From assembly GCA_046597895.1 (NCBI GenBank), contig JBKJJS010000150.1, positions 1-38,664 of the forward strand: a stretch of DNA of 38,664 nt, given 5' to 3'. A model generated the notes under the pieces. The model made no database searches and was not told the origin of the DNA. It worked only from the letters and a program-made list of their open reading frames with translations. The translations under genes and the position numbers were made by a program. Positions 15,364 to 22,916 of the stretch are shown here, one piece after another; the first letter of the stretch is position 1, and the number at the start of each line of letters is the position of its first letter. Source of the stretch: WLJO01 sp046597895 (GTDB lineage Bacteria > Actinomycetota > Acidimicrobiia > Acidimicrobiales > Ilumatobacteraceae).

Positions 15364-16295
15364 GTGTCCACCAGCGCCTTGCCGATCACGGCGCCGAGAA
15401 TGATGGCCCCGCCAACCAACGTCGCTGGCGCTGGCCGCTCTCCAATCGCGAGGAACACCCAGAGCGGCGCGAACACCGTTTCGGTCTGGGCGAGCACGGC
15501 CATCGCCGCCGCCGGAACCGCCCGCGCTGCCGCGTTGAACATGATCGTGCCGATCACGATGAATACGCCACCGTGGAGCATGCCGAGCGCAATATCCGAG
15601 ATGGGTGGGAACAGCGGCTTGCCGTGAGCCAATGTGACGACGGCGCAGAGCGCGATGGTCATCGACGCATAGCCCGGCAGCACCGCCGACCAATCCCTGA
15701 CCGTGGACGAACGGATGCACACCGCGTACGCGCCGAAGCCGATGGCCGCCAGCAAGGCGGACACGTTCCCGAGCGTGGTGTTCGCCGAGCCGGGAGCATT
15801 TCCGGCCGACACCATCACGAGCAGGCCTACGAAGGCCACCGCAATAGCCGCCACCGTGACGACGGTGACCCGTTCCTTGAGGAAGACGGCGGCGAGGACG
15901 GCGGCCACCAAGGGCGACATCGACGAAAACAGGGCAGTGTTGGCCGCCGTCGTGGTTTTGAGCGCATACACGAACGCCACCGACGCCAACATCAACGACA
16001 GGCACGCCACGAGCATCGCCAGGTCCGTCCGGAACGCCCGCGTCACGAGTGCTCCGCCACCACGGCGCCGGTTCAACAACTCCATGACCACGATCACCCC
16101 GACCGACCGCCAGAGCAGGTACTGCCAGGCATCGGCACCATCCGCCTTCTTGGCGGTGAGGGCGCCAAAACTCCAGACCAATCCTGCCGTCACCGCCATC
16201 AGTGAGGCGACCATTGGCACGGCGGGTGCCGCCGAAACTGTGTTCGGGCGGTGGTCGAGGGGCACATCGGCAGTCTGGCCCAGTGCCGTTAGCAT
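15315..16295 (-). CDS. EamA/DMT-family membrane transporter
   Basis: The protein has about ten transmembrane segments in two EamA repeats, for example SLMAVTAGLVWSFGALTAKK, LAMLVACLSLMLASVAFVY, VTVVTVAAIAVAFVGLLVMV, VSALLAAIGFGAYAVCI and LGMLHGGVFIVIGTIMF. The end-of-repeat signature ALxxTTxAN...SPLVAAVLAAVFLKERVT and its second-half counterpart LAQTETVFAPLWVFLAIGERP are clear. Members export amino acids, nucleosides or other metabolites. The start is uncertain: ATG 16295 is used, but ATG 16214, just before the first helix, is equally possible. If 16295 is right, the start codon overlaps the -10 box of the divergent peroxidase gene. Confidence 0.8.
   Translation of the reverse strand: MLTALGQTADVPLDHRPNTVSAAPAVPMVASLMAVTAGLVWSFGALTAKKADGADAWQYLLWRSVGVIVVMELLNRRRGGGALVTRAFRTDLAMLVACLSLMLASVAFVYALKTTTAANTALFSSMSPLVAAVLAAVFLKERVTVVTVAAIAVAFVGLLVMVSAGNAPGSANTTLGNVSALLAAIGFGAYAVCIRSSTVRDWSAVLPGYASMTIALCAVVTLAHGKPLFPPISDIALGMLHGGVFIVIGTIMFNAAARAVPAAAMAVLAQTETVFAPLWVFLAIGERPAPATLVGGAIILGAVIGKALVDTYSARPAWRWKTRLSQ
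16290..16295 (+). promoter_or_regulatory. -10 box TAGCAT, leaderless glutathione peroxidase
   Basis: TAGCAT is followed by seven bases and the ATG at 16303, which supports that ATG over the one at 16312. Confidence 0.5.
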
Positions 16296-16302
16296 CCCCA
16301 CT

Positions 16303-16782
16303 ATGCCCACCATGTACGACATCACCATGACGTCGATCACGGGCGACGAGGTCAGCCTCGACCGCTTTCGCGGTCAAGTCTGCCTCATCGTCAACGTCGC
16401 CAGTCTTTGAGGCCTTACTCCCCAGTACGCAGGTCTGCGTGCGCTGTACGAGGACAACAAGGCCGCTGGCTTCAACGTGCTGGCGTTCCCATGCAACCAG
16501 TTCGGCGCCCAGGAGCCCGGCACGGATGCGGAGATCCTGGAATTCGCCACGTCGAAGTACGACGCGACGTTCCCGATCTTCTCCAAGATCGACGTCAACG
16601 GCGACGGCGCCTGCGGCCTGTACCAGTGGTTGCGCGAGCAGCAGTCCGGTGATGGCGCGGCGAGCGATATCACGTGGAACTTCGAGAAGTTCCTGGTGGA
16701 CCGGTCCGGCACCGTGGTCGCCCGGTTCGGGCCCATGGTCACGCCCGAAGACATCGCCCCGAAGGTCGCCGAACTGATCTGA
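16303..16782 (+). CDS. Selenocysteine-containing glutathione peroxidase
   Basis: Translation from ATG 16303 reads FRGQVCLIVNVASL, meets TGA at 16408-16410, and continues in the same frame with GLTPQYAGLRALYE, AFPCNQFGAQEPG, FPIFSKIDVNGDG and ITWNFEKFLVDRSG to the stop at 16782. These are all GPx-family blocks. The TGA is residue 36, exactly the catalytic Cys/Sec site (NVASxCGLTPQY in BtuE-type enzymes), so selenocysteine is the natural reading. The rest of the tetrad is present: Q70, W125, N126. Total length is 159 residues, normal for the family. The resolving-Cys position of thioredoxin-type GPx is not Cys. It should reduce peroxides in the cytosol. The selA/B/C/D genes are not in the window. 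A frameshift or nonsense pseudogene is unlikely because both halves are intact. Confidence 0.88.
16408..16445 (+). promoter_or_regulatory. Bacterial SECIS-like element after in-frame UGA
   Basis: The TGA (16408-16410) is followed after 21 bases by GGTC in the apex of a hairpin: ACGCA (16427-16431), loop GGTC (16432-16435), TGCGT (16436-16440). The stem extends by T-G and G-C pairs to 16442. The apex GCAGGTCTGC is the same as that of the E. coli fdhF SECIS as I recall it, and the distance lies within the range known for bacterial SelB-binding hairpins. Confidence 0.8.
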
Positions 16783-16830
16783 CGCAGGCTGTTCATCACC
16801 TCGGCGACGGCCATCGCCCCCTGCACCGAC

Positions 16831-16836
16831 TATGTT
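16831..16836 (+). promoter_or_regulatory. -10 box TATGTT of the ABC importer operon
   Basis: TATGTT would place the transcription start near 16843, so the GntR operator at 16851 would lie just downstream in the transcribed leader, a position suited to blocking transcription. No good -35 box was seen. Confidence 0.35.
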
Positions 16837-16850
16837 GCGACGGAGCGGAA

Positions 16851-16868
16851 TGGTCTGACCATCAGACC
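16851..16868 (+). promoter_or_regulatory. GntR-type operator, copy 2
   Basis: TGGTCTGACCATCAGACC lies 33 bases before the start of the BMP-family lipoprotein gene. It matches the other three copies except at the A/T position near the end. Confidence 0.7.
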
Positions 16869-16887
16869 GACCCGAACCAAGAGGGGG

Positions 16888-16902
16888 ATGAACAACACGT
16901 GA
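16888..16902 (+). other. Four-codon upstream ORF with ribosome binding site
   Basis: AGAGGGGG precedes ATG AAC AAC ACG TGA, whose stop overlaps the ATG of the lipoprotein gene as TGATG. GATGAACAAC occurs twice, 14 bases apart (16887 and 16901), so this may be a small duplication of the true start or a translational coupler. Confidence 0.4.
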
Positions 16903-18140
16903 TGAACAACCGAACGAGCAAGCGCACCGCACGGGTCATGGCGCTCCTGGCCGCCGCGTCGCTCGTGGCCGCCGCGTGCGGCGACGACAGCGGCTCCGGC
17001 GACGCCACCACGGCCGCGCCGACCACCACGGCCGCCGCCGTCGTGACCACGGCAACGCCCGCCACTGTGGCCACCACGGCCGCGCCGGCTACCACAGCAG
17101 CTCCCGCCACCACGGCGGCGCCCGAGACCACGGCCGCACCCGACACCACGGTCGCGGCTCCGGCAGTCAACCTGGACACCAACGGTGACGGCAAGGTCGT
17201 CTTCGGTATCGCCGCCGCCGGTCCGGCCGACGACGGGGCCTACTACCAGGCCGTCGTGGACGCGGCCAAGGAGTTGGCAGCGGAGAACGGGTTCGAGGAT
17301 CCGATCGTCGTCGACAACATCCAGGCCGCCGATGCCGCCACCGCCATGGGCGACCTTGCCCAGCAGAACGTCGACGTCATCATCGTCGGGGCGTCCGAGA
17401 TCGCCGAGCCGCTCCCGCAACTCATCGAGGAGTACCCCGACATCTTCTGGTACTGCAACTGCGGCGCCGGCTTCCCCGAGAACCCTGGTCTGGCGCAGAG
17501 CACTGACAACGGTGCAGAGATCGCCTACACCGCCGGCTATGCCACGGGCCTGCTCATGCAGGTCAAGGGACCGGAGGCCACCGCCACCACGTTCATCGGT
17601 TGCTGCGACCTCGGCTTCGAGAAGCAGTCGTACCTCGCATTCGAGGCTGGCCTGAAGGCTCTCGATCCCGCATTCACGATGACGTACGTGCCGACGGGCG
17701 ACTTCCCGTTCGACTTCGACAACACCGCGAACGCCACGGCGGCGCTGCAGACCGCGATCGACGGCGGCACGTCTGCCGTCTACCCGTATCTCGGCGGTGC
17801 TCACCGCCCCGTGGTGCAAGCGGCCAATGCGGCCGGCCTCATCGTGATGAGCGCCGGATCGTCGTCAGTGTGTGAAGCCACCGAAGAACTCAAGTACGAC
17901 ATCGCCGTGAAGTTCGACGGCGGTGACTACGTGAGGGCAGTCATGGCGCTCATCATCGCCGGCGAGTTCAAGGAAGGCGATACGAAGCGCTTCGAGGTGG
18001 GCGTCGACCCCGAGCCCGGTGCGGTGATCTGTGCACCGACGGCCGAGCAGACCACAGCGATGGACGCGTTGTACGCCGATATTGCGGCCGGCAAGTACGA
18101 CGCATTGTTCGGTGAGATCGCCGGCAAGGCATTCGCCTAG
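16902..18140 (+). CDS. BMP-family substrate-binding lipoprotein of ABC importer
   Basis: The 412-residue protein begins with a lipoprotein signal (ALLAAASLVAAAC, modified Cys C26). A Thr/Ala/Pro-rich linker of about 55 residues comes next, then a periplasmic-binding-protein domain of the BMP/PnrA family (VFGIAAAGPADDGAYYQAVV, VDVIIVGASEIAEPL, NGAEIAYTAGYATGLL, GGTSAVYPYLGGAHRP). BMP proteins bind nucleosides, purines and some other small polar molecules; the ligand here is unknown. It sits outside the membrane and delivers to the ATPase and two permeases that follow. Cysteine content is high in the domain (WYCNCGAG; IGCCDLG), which is unusual for this family. The start ATG 16902 is chosen because it begins the basic signal-peptide region. 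Its leader carries operator copy 2. Confidence 0.85.
   Translation: MNNRTSKRTARVMALLAAASLVAAACGDDSGSGDATTAAPTTTAAAVVTTATPATVATTAAPATTAAPATTAAPETTAAPDTTVAAPAVNLDTNGDGKVVFGIAAAGPADDGAYYQAVVDAAKELAAENGFEDPIVVDNIQAADAATAMGDLAQQNVDVIIVGASEIAEPLPQLIEEYPDIFWYCNCGAGFPENPGLAQSTDNGAEIAYTAGYATGLLMQVKGPEATATTFIGCCDLGFEKQSYLAFEAGLKALDPAFTMTYVPTGDFPFDFDNTANATAALQTAIDGGTSAVYPYLGGAHRPVVQAANAAGLIVMSAGSSSVCEATEELKYDIAVKFDGGDYVRAVMALIIAGEFKEGDTKRFEVGVDPEPGAVICAPTAEQTTAMDALYADIAAGKYDALFGEIAGKAFA
16996..17165 (+). repeat. Low-complexity linker coding repeats
   Basis: ACCACGGC(C/G)GC-type units recur many times and encode TTAAP/ATTAAPE repeats of the lipoprotein linker. The repetition is coding and variable, not a CRISPR or mobile element. 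Confidence 0.7.
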
Positions 18141-18143
18141 GCA

Positions 18144-18161
18144 TCACTGACCAGTCAGTGA
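18144..18161. promoter_or_regulatory. Intergenic palindrome TCACTGAC-CA-GTCAGTGA
   Basis: Perfect 8-bp arms with two central bases lie between the lipoprotein stop and the ATPase gene and overlap the proposed GTG start at 18158. It could be an mRNA hairpin with loop CCAG that protects the lipoprotein transcript, or a repressor operator. Confidence 0.5.
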
Positions 18162-19807
18162 CATCAACGTCGGATGACCGCGCGGGCGGGGGGCACAGCT
18201 CCCCGCCCGCCGTGGAACTCCCTGCCGTGGAACTCATCGACATCACCAAGCACTTCGGTCAGGTCGTGGCGTGCGACCGCGTGAATCTGACGCTCCATCG
18301 AGGACGCGTCCACGGCATCCTCGGGGAGAACGGCGCCGGGAAATCCACGCTCATGAAGGTGCTCATCGGCCTCGTCCTACCGGACGCCGGGCGGATCCGC
18401 CTGAACGGGCAAGAGGTACAGATCATCGATCCGATCGATGCCGCGTCACGCGGTATCGCCATGGTCCATCAGCACTTCAGTCTCGTCGAGGCGCTGACCG
18501 TCTGGGAGAACGTGGCGCTCGGCGATGTCGGGCGTCTGGACCCGAAGCGCGTGCGCGAGCGGGTCGCGCAGATCAGCGAGCAGTACGGGCTCGATGTCGA
18601 CCCGGACGACCGCATCTCGGACCTTCCGGCGGGCATGCGCCAGCGGGTCGAGATCATCAAATGCCTCCGGCGCGACCCCGAGGTCCTCGTGTTCGACGAG
18701 CCCACCTCTGTGCTCTCTCCGGCAGAGTCGGACTTCCTGTTCGCCGCCTTGCGACGCGTCGTGGAGGTGGAAGGCAAAGCCGTGGCGCTGGTGAGCCACA
18801 AGTTGCCCGAAATTCTGACCGCAACGGACGAGGTCACCATCATGCGCGATGGCCGGGTGGTGCAGTCCGGCCCGACATCGGCCACGAACGCCAGCACGCT
18901 GGCGCGGGCGATGGTCGGCCGCGATGTCGTGCTGCGCGGCGAGCACGCCGCCTTCGGTCTCGTCGCTCCCACCTTCAACGACCCGTCCCCTGAACCGGCG
19001 ACGCCGGAACCGGCACCGGCACACACCCATACGTCGCGCCGATCGGAGCCGGTGCTGCGCATCCACGATGCGAGGGCCACGGGTCGGGACGGCCGGGTGC
19101 TGCTGGACGGACTGACCCTCGACGTGTATCCGGGCGAGATCGTCGGAGTGGCCGGCGTCGAAGGAAATGGCCAGCGCATTCTGGGAGACGTGCTCTCCAG
19201 CCTGCATGCCTTGGATTCTGGGCGCATCGAGGTGAGCGGCCACGAGATCGCCACAGGAAGGGCGGGCGCCATGGCCAGGGCGGGTGTCGCGGTGATCCCA
19301 GAGGACCGTCACGACTCGGGCTGCGTGTTGGACTTCACGGTGGCCGAGAACCTTTTCATTGCCGACCCGTATCGCGTCGCCCGCGGTGGGTTCATGAACA
19401 CGAAGCTCATGCGCACGCAGGCGGCCGCATTGATCGAGCGCTTCTCCATCAGCTGCACCGGTCCCGACGCTCCCTTCTGGTCGCTGTCCGGCGGGAATCA
19501 GCAGCGCGTCGTCCTCGCCCGTGAACTGTCACATGCGCCTCAGGTCCTCGTGGCCGCTCAGCCCACCCATGGCCTGGACGTCGGAGCCATCGAGTACATG
19601 TCGGCACAGCTCCGCGACGTGGTGGCTCATGGTGTCGGAGTGCTGCTGATCTCCACGGAGTTGGAGGAAATTCTTGACCTCGCCGATCGCATCGTCGTCA
19701 TCTCCAATGGCCGCATAGTGGGGGAGATGGCCAGGGGCGACATCGACGTAGATCGGCTGGGGCTACTCATGGGTGGGGCTGACGAAGCGGCGAATCCCGA
19801 TGGCTGA
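18158..19807 (+). CDS. ABC transporter ATPase, two-domain (BMP/simple-sugar type)
   Basis: The 549-residue protein has two ATPase domains. The first has Walker A GENGAGKST, the signature LPAGMRQRVEIIKCL and Walker B VLVFDEPTSVLSP. In the second the P-loop is degenerate (VAGVEGNGQRIL) while the signature LSGGNQQRVVLAREL and QPTHGLDVGA remain, as is typical of RbsA/BmpC-like ATPases. It energises the two permeases that follow. The start is uncertain: GTG 18158 places a strong GC hairpin (18182-18210) inside the coding region, whereas GTG 18212 or 18227, closer to VELIDITKHFG, would leave it in the leader. It overlaps the next gene by eight bases. Confidence 0.9.
   Translation: MTSTSDDRAGGGHSSPPAVELPAVELIDITKHFGQVVACDRVNLTLHRGRVHGILGENGAGKSTLMKVLIGLVLPDAGRIRLNGQEVQIIDPIDAASRGIAMVHQHFSLVEALTVWENVALGDVGRLDPKRVRERVAQISEQYGLDVDPDDRISDLPAGMRQRVEIIKCLRRDPEVLVFDEPTSVLSPAESDFLFAALRRVVEVEGKAVALVSHKLPEILTATDEVTIMRDGRVVQSGPTSATNASTLARAMVGRDVVLRGEHAAFGLVAPTFNDPSPEPATPEPAPAHTHTSRRSEPVLRIHDARATGRDGRVLLDGLTLDVYPGEIVGVAGVEGNGQRILGDVLSSLHALDSGRIEVSGHEIATGRAGAMARAGVAVIPEDRHDSGCVLDFTVAENLFIADPYRVARGGFMNTKLMRTQAAALIERFSISCTGPDAPFWSLSGGNQQRVVLARELSHAPQVLVAAQPTHGLDVGAIEYMSAQLRDVVAHGVGVLLISTELEEILDLADRIVVISNGRIVGEMARGDIDVDRLGLLMGGADEAANPDG
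18182..18210. promoter_or_regulatory. Strong GC hairpin near ATPase start
   Basis: GCGGGCGGGG and CCCCGCCCGC form a perfect 10-bp stem with the loop GGCACAGCT. The stem ends one base before an in-frame GTG (18212). It could limit translation or transcription of the ATPase relative to the binding protein. Confidence 0.5.
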
Positions 19808-20933
19808 CGTCGTCGGCGCAGAAGAACCCACGCCCAGGACGGGGTCCAAGCTGGCGGGCACCACCGAGGTGATCGTCCTCTACGCGGTCTGCATCTTCGT
19901 CGCCCTCGCGCTCGCCGCCCTTCTCGTAGAACTGGCGTCGGACAAGGGATCGTGGACGAGCGTGTACACGTCGATCCTCGACGGCGCCGTGCGTAACCCT
20001 GGGCGGTGGGGCAAAACGCTCGGTGTCGCCGCCCCGATATTGCTCGTCGGCCTCGGGACCACCGTGAACGGTCGCGCCGGACTCGTCAACATCGGCCAGG
20101 AAGGCCAACTCGTGATCGGCGCCGGCTTCGCGGCGTACCTCGGCGTGCGCATCGGTGGCTCTGGTCCGGTCGGGCTGGTGGTGTCGTTGGCGTTCGGGAT
20201 CGTCGGCGGTGCGATCTGGGCTGGCATCGCCGGGGTCCTGAAGTTCTGGCGCAACGTGCCGGAGGTGCTCACCACGCTGCTCATGGGGACAATCGCCGCC
20301 AACCTCGTGGGTTGGGGCCTGCGCAACCGCTCCCTGCTCCTGGCCCCACCTGAAGGGCGGGCCAACCGCAATCTCGTGAGCGAACCGTTCGCCCCCGATC
20401 GACGCATCCCACGGGTCACGATGTTCGGCAACGAGTTTCCCATCAGCGTGTTCGTGGCCATCGGCCTCGCCATCGTGCTGTCGGTCGTGTTGAGCCGCAC
20501 CGTCGTCGGGTTCCGGTTGCGCATGATGGGGCGCAACTCCCGCACCGCCCAGCGGGCCGGCGTTTCCCGCAAGCGCTACGGCGTTGGCGCCATGCTCGTC
20601 TCCGGCGGCTTCGCCGGACTGGCGGGCGGCGTGATGCTCACCGGCGGAGACTTCGGCAACTACCAACTCGTCGCCAACTTCGGGGCCGGCATCGGCTTCG
20701 CCGGCCTGCTCGCCGCCCTTGTTGCCCGCCAACGGCCCCTTGTCCTCATCTTCGTGGCCTTTGTCTTTGCCGGCCTTCGCACGGGATCAGGGTTCCTACG
20801 GTCGACCGGCGTCGAGGCGCGCATCGCCGACGTGGTGCAAGGCATGTTGGTGCTCGCCATGCTGCTCCCGCCCGCCATCTTGTACTACCGCGAACGCCGT
20901 CGGGCCCTCGCCGCCACGAGTGCGAGGACCTGA
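19800..20933 (+). CDS. ABC transporter permease 1 (BPD_transp_2 family)
   Basis: The 377-residue membrane protein starts with a long first helix (EVIVLYAVCIFVALALAALLVEL). It carries the VNGRAGLVNIGQEGQLVIGAGFAAYL signature of permeases for nucleosides and simple sugars, with about 8-9 further helices. RVGLRNRS-type loops and FRLRMMGRNSRTAQRAGVS, the usual cytoplasmic coupling loop with the ATPase, are visible. ATG 19800 lies eight bases inside the ATPase gene. It pairs with the next permease to form the channel. Confidence 0.88.
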   Translation: MADVVGAEEPTPRTGSKLAGTTEVIVLYAVCIFVALALAALLVELASDKGSWTSVYTSILDGAVRNPGRWGKTLGVAAPILLVGLGTTVNGRAGLVNIGQEGQLVIGAGFAAYLGVRIGGSGPVGLVVSLAFGIVGGAIWAGIAGVLKFWRNVPEVLTTLLMGTIAANLVGWGLRNRSLLLAPPEGRANRNLVSEPFAPDRRIPRVTMFGNEFPISVFVAIGLAIVLSVVLSRTVVGFRLRMMGRNSRTAQRAGVSRKRYGVGAMLVSGGFAGLAGGVMLTGGDFGNYQLVANFGAGIGFAGLLAALVARQRPLVLIFVAFVFAGLRTGSGFLRSTGVEARIADVVQGMLVLAMLLPPAILYYRERRRALAATSART

Positions 20934-20934
20934 C

Positions 20935-21873
20935 GTGGGGCACTTCCTGTCTGCGCTCGCCGATGTCTTCACGAACGAGAGCTTGTATCGCAACGCCATG
21001 ATCAGCGCCGTGGTCTTGCTGTTCGCGGCGTCGGGTGAACTCGTAGCGGAGAAGGCCGGCACCATCAACATCTCGTTGGAGGCCATGATGCTGGCGGGCG
21101 CATTCGCGGCCGCCGTCGGCATGGATACGACGGACTCCGTCTGGATCGGGTTGTTGATGGCGGCCTTCGCCGGGCTGCTCGTCTCCGCGGTGCAGGCCAA
21201 CATGAGTCACCGGTTATCGGCCGACCAGTTCGTGGTCGGGCTCGTGCTCAACGTGCTCGTGCTCGGCATCGTCGGCTTCCTCGTGGGCTCCAACGAGCCC
21301 GAATCGCATGTCGTCAGCCGCTGGAAGGTGCCACTTCTCTCCGAGATCCCTCTCGCCGGGCCGGCGTTGTTCCATCAGCCGTGGGTGCTGTATCTCGTCT
21401 ATCCACTCATCCCTGCGACCTGGTATCTCCTCTACCGCACACGCTGGGGGCTCGAGGTTCGGGCGGTCGGCGAGGACCCCAACGCGTCCGATGTCTCCGG
21501 TCTCCACGTGAACAGAATCCGTCGTCAGACGATCTACCTCACCGGGCTACTCGCCGGAATCGGTGGTGGCTACTTCCTCTACGCGCGGTCGGGACGGTTC
21601 GAGGACTCGCTGATCGGTGGGCGAGGCTACATCGCTATTGCCGCCGTCATCTTCGGCGGCTGGACATTGAAGGGAACCGTCGCCGGGTGTGTGGTGTTCG
21701 GGTTGGTGGGTTCGTTCGTCCTCACGCTCCCGAACCTCAACTACGACCCGATCGACACGGCCTTCCTTGCCATGGTCCCCAACGTTGCCGCCATTGTCGT
21801 GATGGCGGTGTTCGCCAAGCGGGTTCGCCAGCCGGCCGCGCTTGCCCGGCCATTTGTTCGAGGCTTGAAGTGA
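20935..21873 (+). CDS. ABC transporter permease 2 (BPD_transp_2 family)
   Basis: The 312-residue protein has the family start (AMISAVVLLFAASGELVAEK, AGTINISLEAMMLAGAFAAA) and the coupling loop WGLEVRAVGEDPNASDVSGL. Then come helices such as GYIAIAAVIFGGWTLKG and FGLVGSFVLTLPN, all as in nucleoside-type importers. The GTG start at 20935 is one base after the previous stop, and the stop overlaps the dehydrogenase gene as GTGA. It is a subunit of the BMP-family importer. Confidence 0.88.
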   Translation: MGHFLSALADVFTNESLYRNAMISAVVLLFAASGELVAEKAGTINISLEAMMLAGAFAAAVGMDTTDSVWIGLLMAAFAGLLVSAVQANMSHRLSADQFVVGLVLNVLVLGIVGFLVGSNEPESHVVSRWKVPLLSEIPLAGPALFHQPWVLYLVYPLIPATWYLLYRTRWGLEVRAVGEDPNASDVSGLHVNRIRRQTIYLTGLLAGIGGGYFLYARSGRFEDSLIGGRGYIAIAAVIFGGWTLKGTVAGCVVFGLVGSFVLTLPNLNYDPIDTAFLAMVPNVAAIVVMAVFAKRVRQPAALARPFVRGLK

Positions 21874-22904
21874 AGGCGGTCCGCTACGACCAAGCCGGTG
21901 GCTCGGAGGTGCTCGAGTACTGCACCGTGGCGGATCCAGTACCCGGCCGACTGGACGTGCTGGTGCGGGTGGAGGCGTGCGCTCTCAACCGGTTGGACAT
22001 CGTCCAGCGCGCTGGCTGGTACCAGATGCCGGGCTTCCGGTATCCCCATATCCCTGGCATGGATGTCGCCGGCACCGTGGTCGAGGTCGGAACGGAGGTC
22101 ACGGCGGTGGCGGTCGGCGATCGCGTCGTGATCGACCCGTCGCTTTCAGGTGTTCCCGAAGGTTCGTCATTCGCCGGCAAGGGCGACCTGTTCGGCGAGT
22201 TGGCCGTGATCGGGGCCACCGAAGACGGCGGCTACGCCGAACTCTGCCTTGCCCCGGCATCACACGTGTTCCGGGTACCGGACGCCATGCCGATCGAGCA
22301 CGCCGCTTCGTTCCCCACGTGCTGGTTGACGGCGTCGCATGGACTGTTCGAGGTCGGCCATCTAGTGGCCGGCGAGACCGTGCTCATCCACGCCGCCGGG
22401 TCGGGCGTCTCGGTCGCGGCGATCCAACTCGCCAAGCAGGCGGGAGCCACCGTCCTCGCCACCGCTGGCACCGACGAGAAGTGCTCGCGGGCCCTCGACA
22501 TCGGGGCCGACTACGTGCTCAACAACCGCTCCGGCGACGTCGCGGGCTGGGCACGGGGGCTCACCGAGGGCGTTGGGGTGAACCTGGTGTTCGACCACGT
22601 CGGCACGGCGCTGTTCGGGCCGTCGCTGTTCGCGCTCGGTGTGAAGGGCCGGCTGGTGTCGTGCGGCAACTCGTCGGGTGATTCGGCCACCATCCCGTCG
22701 CTCGGGTACCTGTTCCACTCCGGCATCTCCATCATCGGGTCCGACCCGTACCGGCCCGACGAGTTCGGCCCGGCGTGGCAGACATTCTGTTCAGGTGACT
22801 TCCCGGTGCTCGTCGATTCCGAGTTCGCCCTTGCCGACGCCGCTGTCGCCCAGGACAAGTTGGCGGACAACGACGTCTTCGGAAAGATCATCCTGCGTCC
22901 ATAA
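21870..22904 (+). CDS. Medium-chain dehydrogenase, quinone-oxidoreductase type (no catalytic zinc)
   Basis: The 344-residue MDR protein has the catalytic domain start YDQAGGSEVLEY, then ALNRLDIVQRAGWY where zinc enzymes carry the Cys ligand; here it is Asn, so the enzyme is probably zinc-free. YPHIPGMDVAGTVVEVG and VGDRVV follow. The nucleotide-binding part is VLIHAAGSGVSVAAIQLAKQ. Such enzymes reduce activated double bonds or oxidise alcohols with NADPH. Its GTG start overlaps the permease stop, so it is made together with the importer, and the importer's substrate or a product may be its substrate. Confidence 0.85.
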   Translation: MKAVRYDQAGGSEVLEYCTVADPVPGRLDVLVRVEACALNRLDIVQRAGWYQMPGFRYPHIPGMDVAGTVVEVGTEVTAVAVGDRVVIDPSLSGVPEGSSFAGKGDLFGELAVIGATEDGGYAELCLAPASHVFRVPDAMPIEHAASFPTCWLTASHGLFEVGHLVAGETVLIHAAGSGVSVAAIQLAKQAGATVLATAGTDEKCSRALDIGADYVLNNRSGDVAGWARGLTEGVGVNLVFDHVGTALFGPSLFALGVKGRLVSCGNSSGDSATIPSLGYLFHSGISIIGSDPYRPDEFGPAWQTFCSGDFPVLVDSEFALADAAVAQDKLADNDVFGKIILRP

Positions 22905-22916
22905 GGAGGTCAAGCG

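Noticed and set aside
16408..16410. TGA as a nonsense mutation or frameshift making GPx a pseudogene
   Set aside because: Frame and all motifs continue directly after it, it replaces the catalytic residue itself, and a SECIS-like hairpin follows at the right distance.
15136..16932. 598-codon minus-strand open frame
   Set aside because: It is antisense to SnoaL, exporter and peroxidase regions, has Arg/His/Gly-rich composition typical of GC-driven shadow frames, and matches no family.
16985..17165. CRISPR-like or VNTR repeats
   Set aside because: Units are unequal, uninterrupted coding repeats for a Thr/Ala/Pro linker; no spacers.
18144..18161. Fifth GntR operator
   Set aside because: It shares CTGACCA but lacks the TGGTNNNACCA arms and has its own perfect symmetry.
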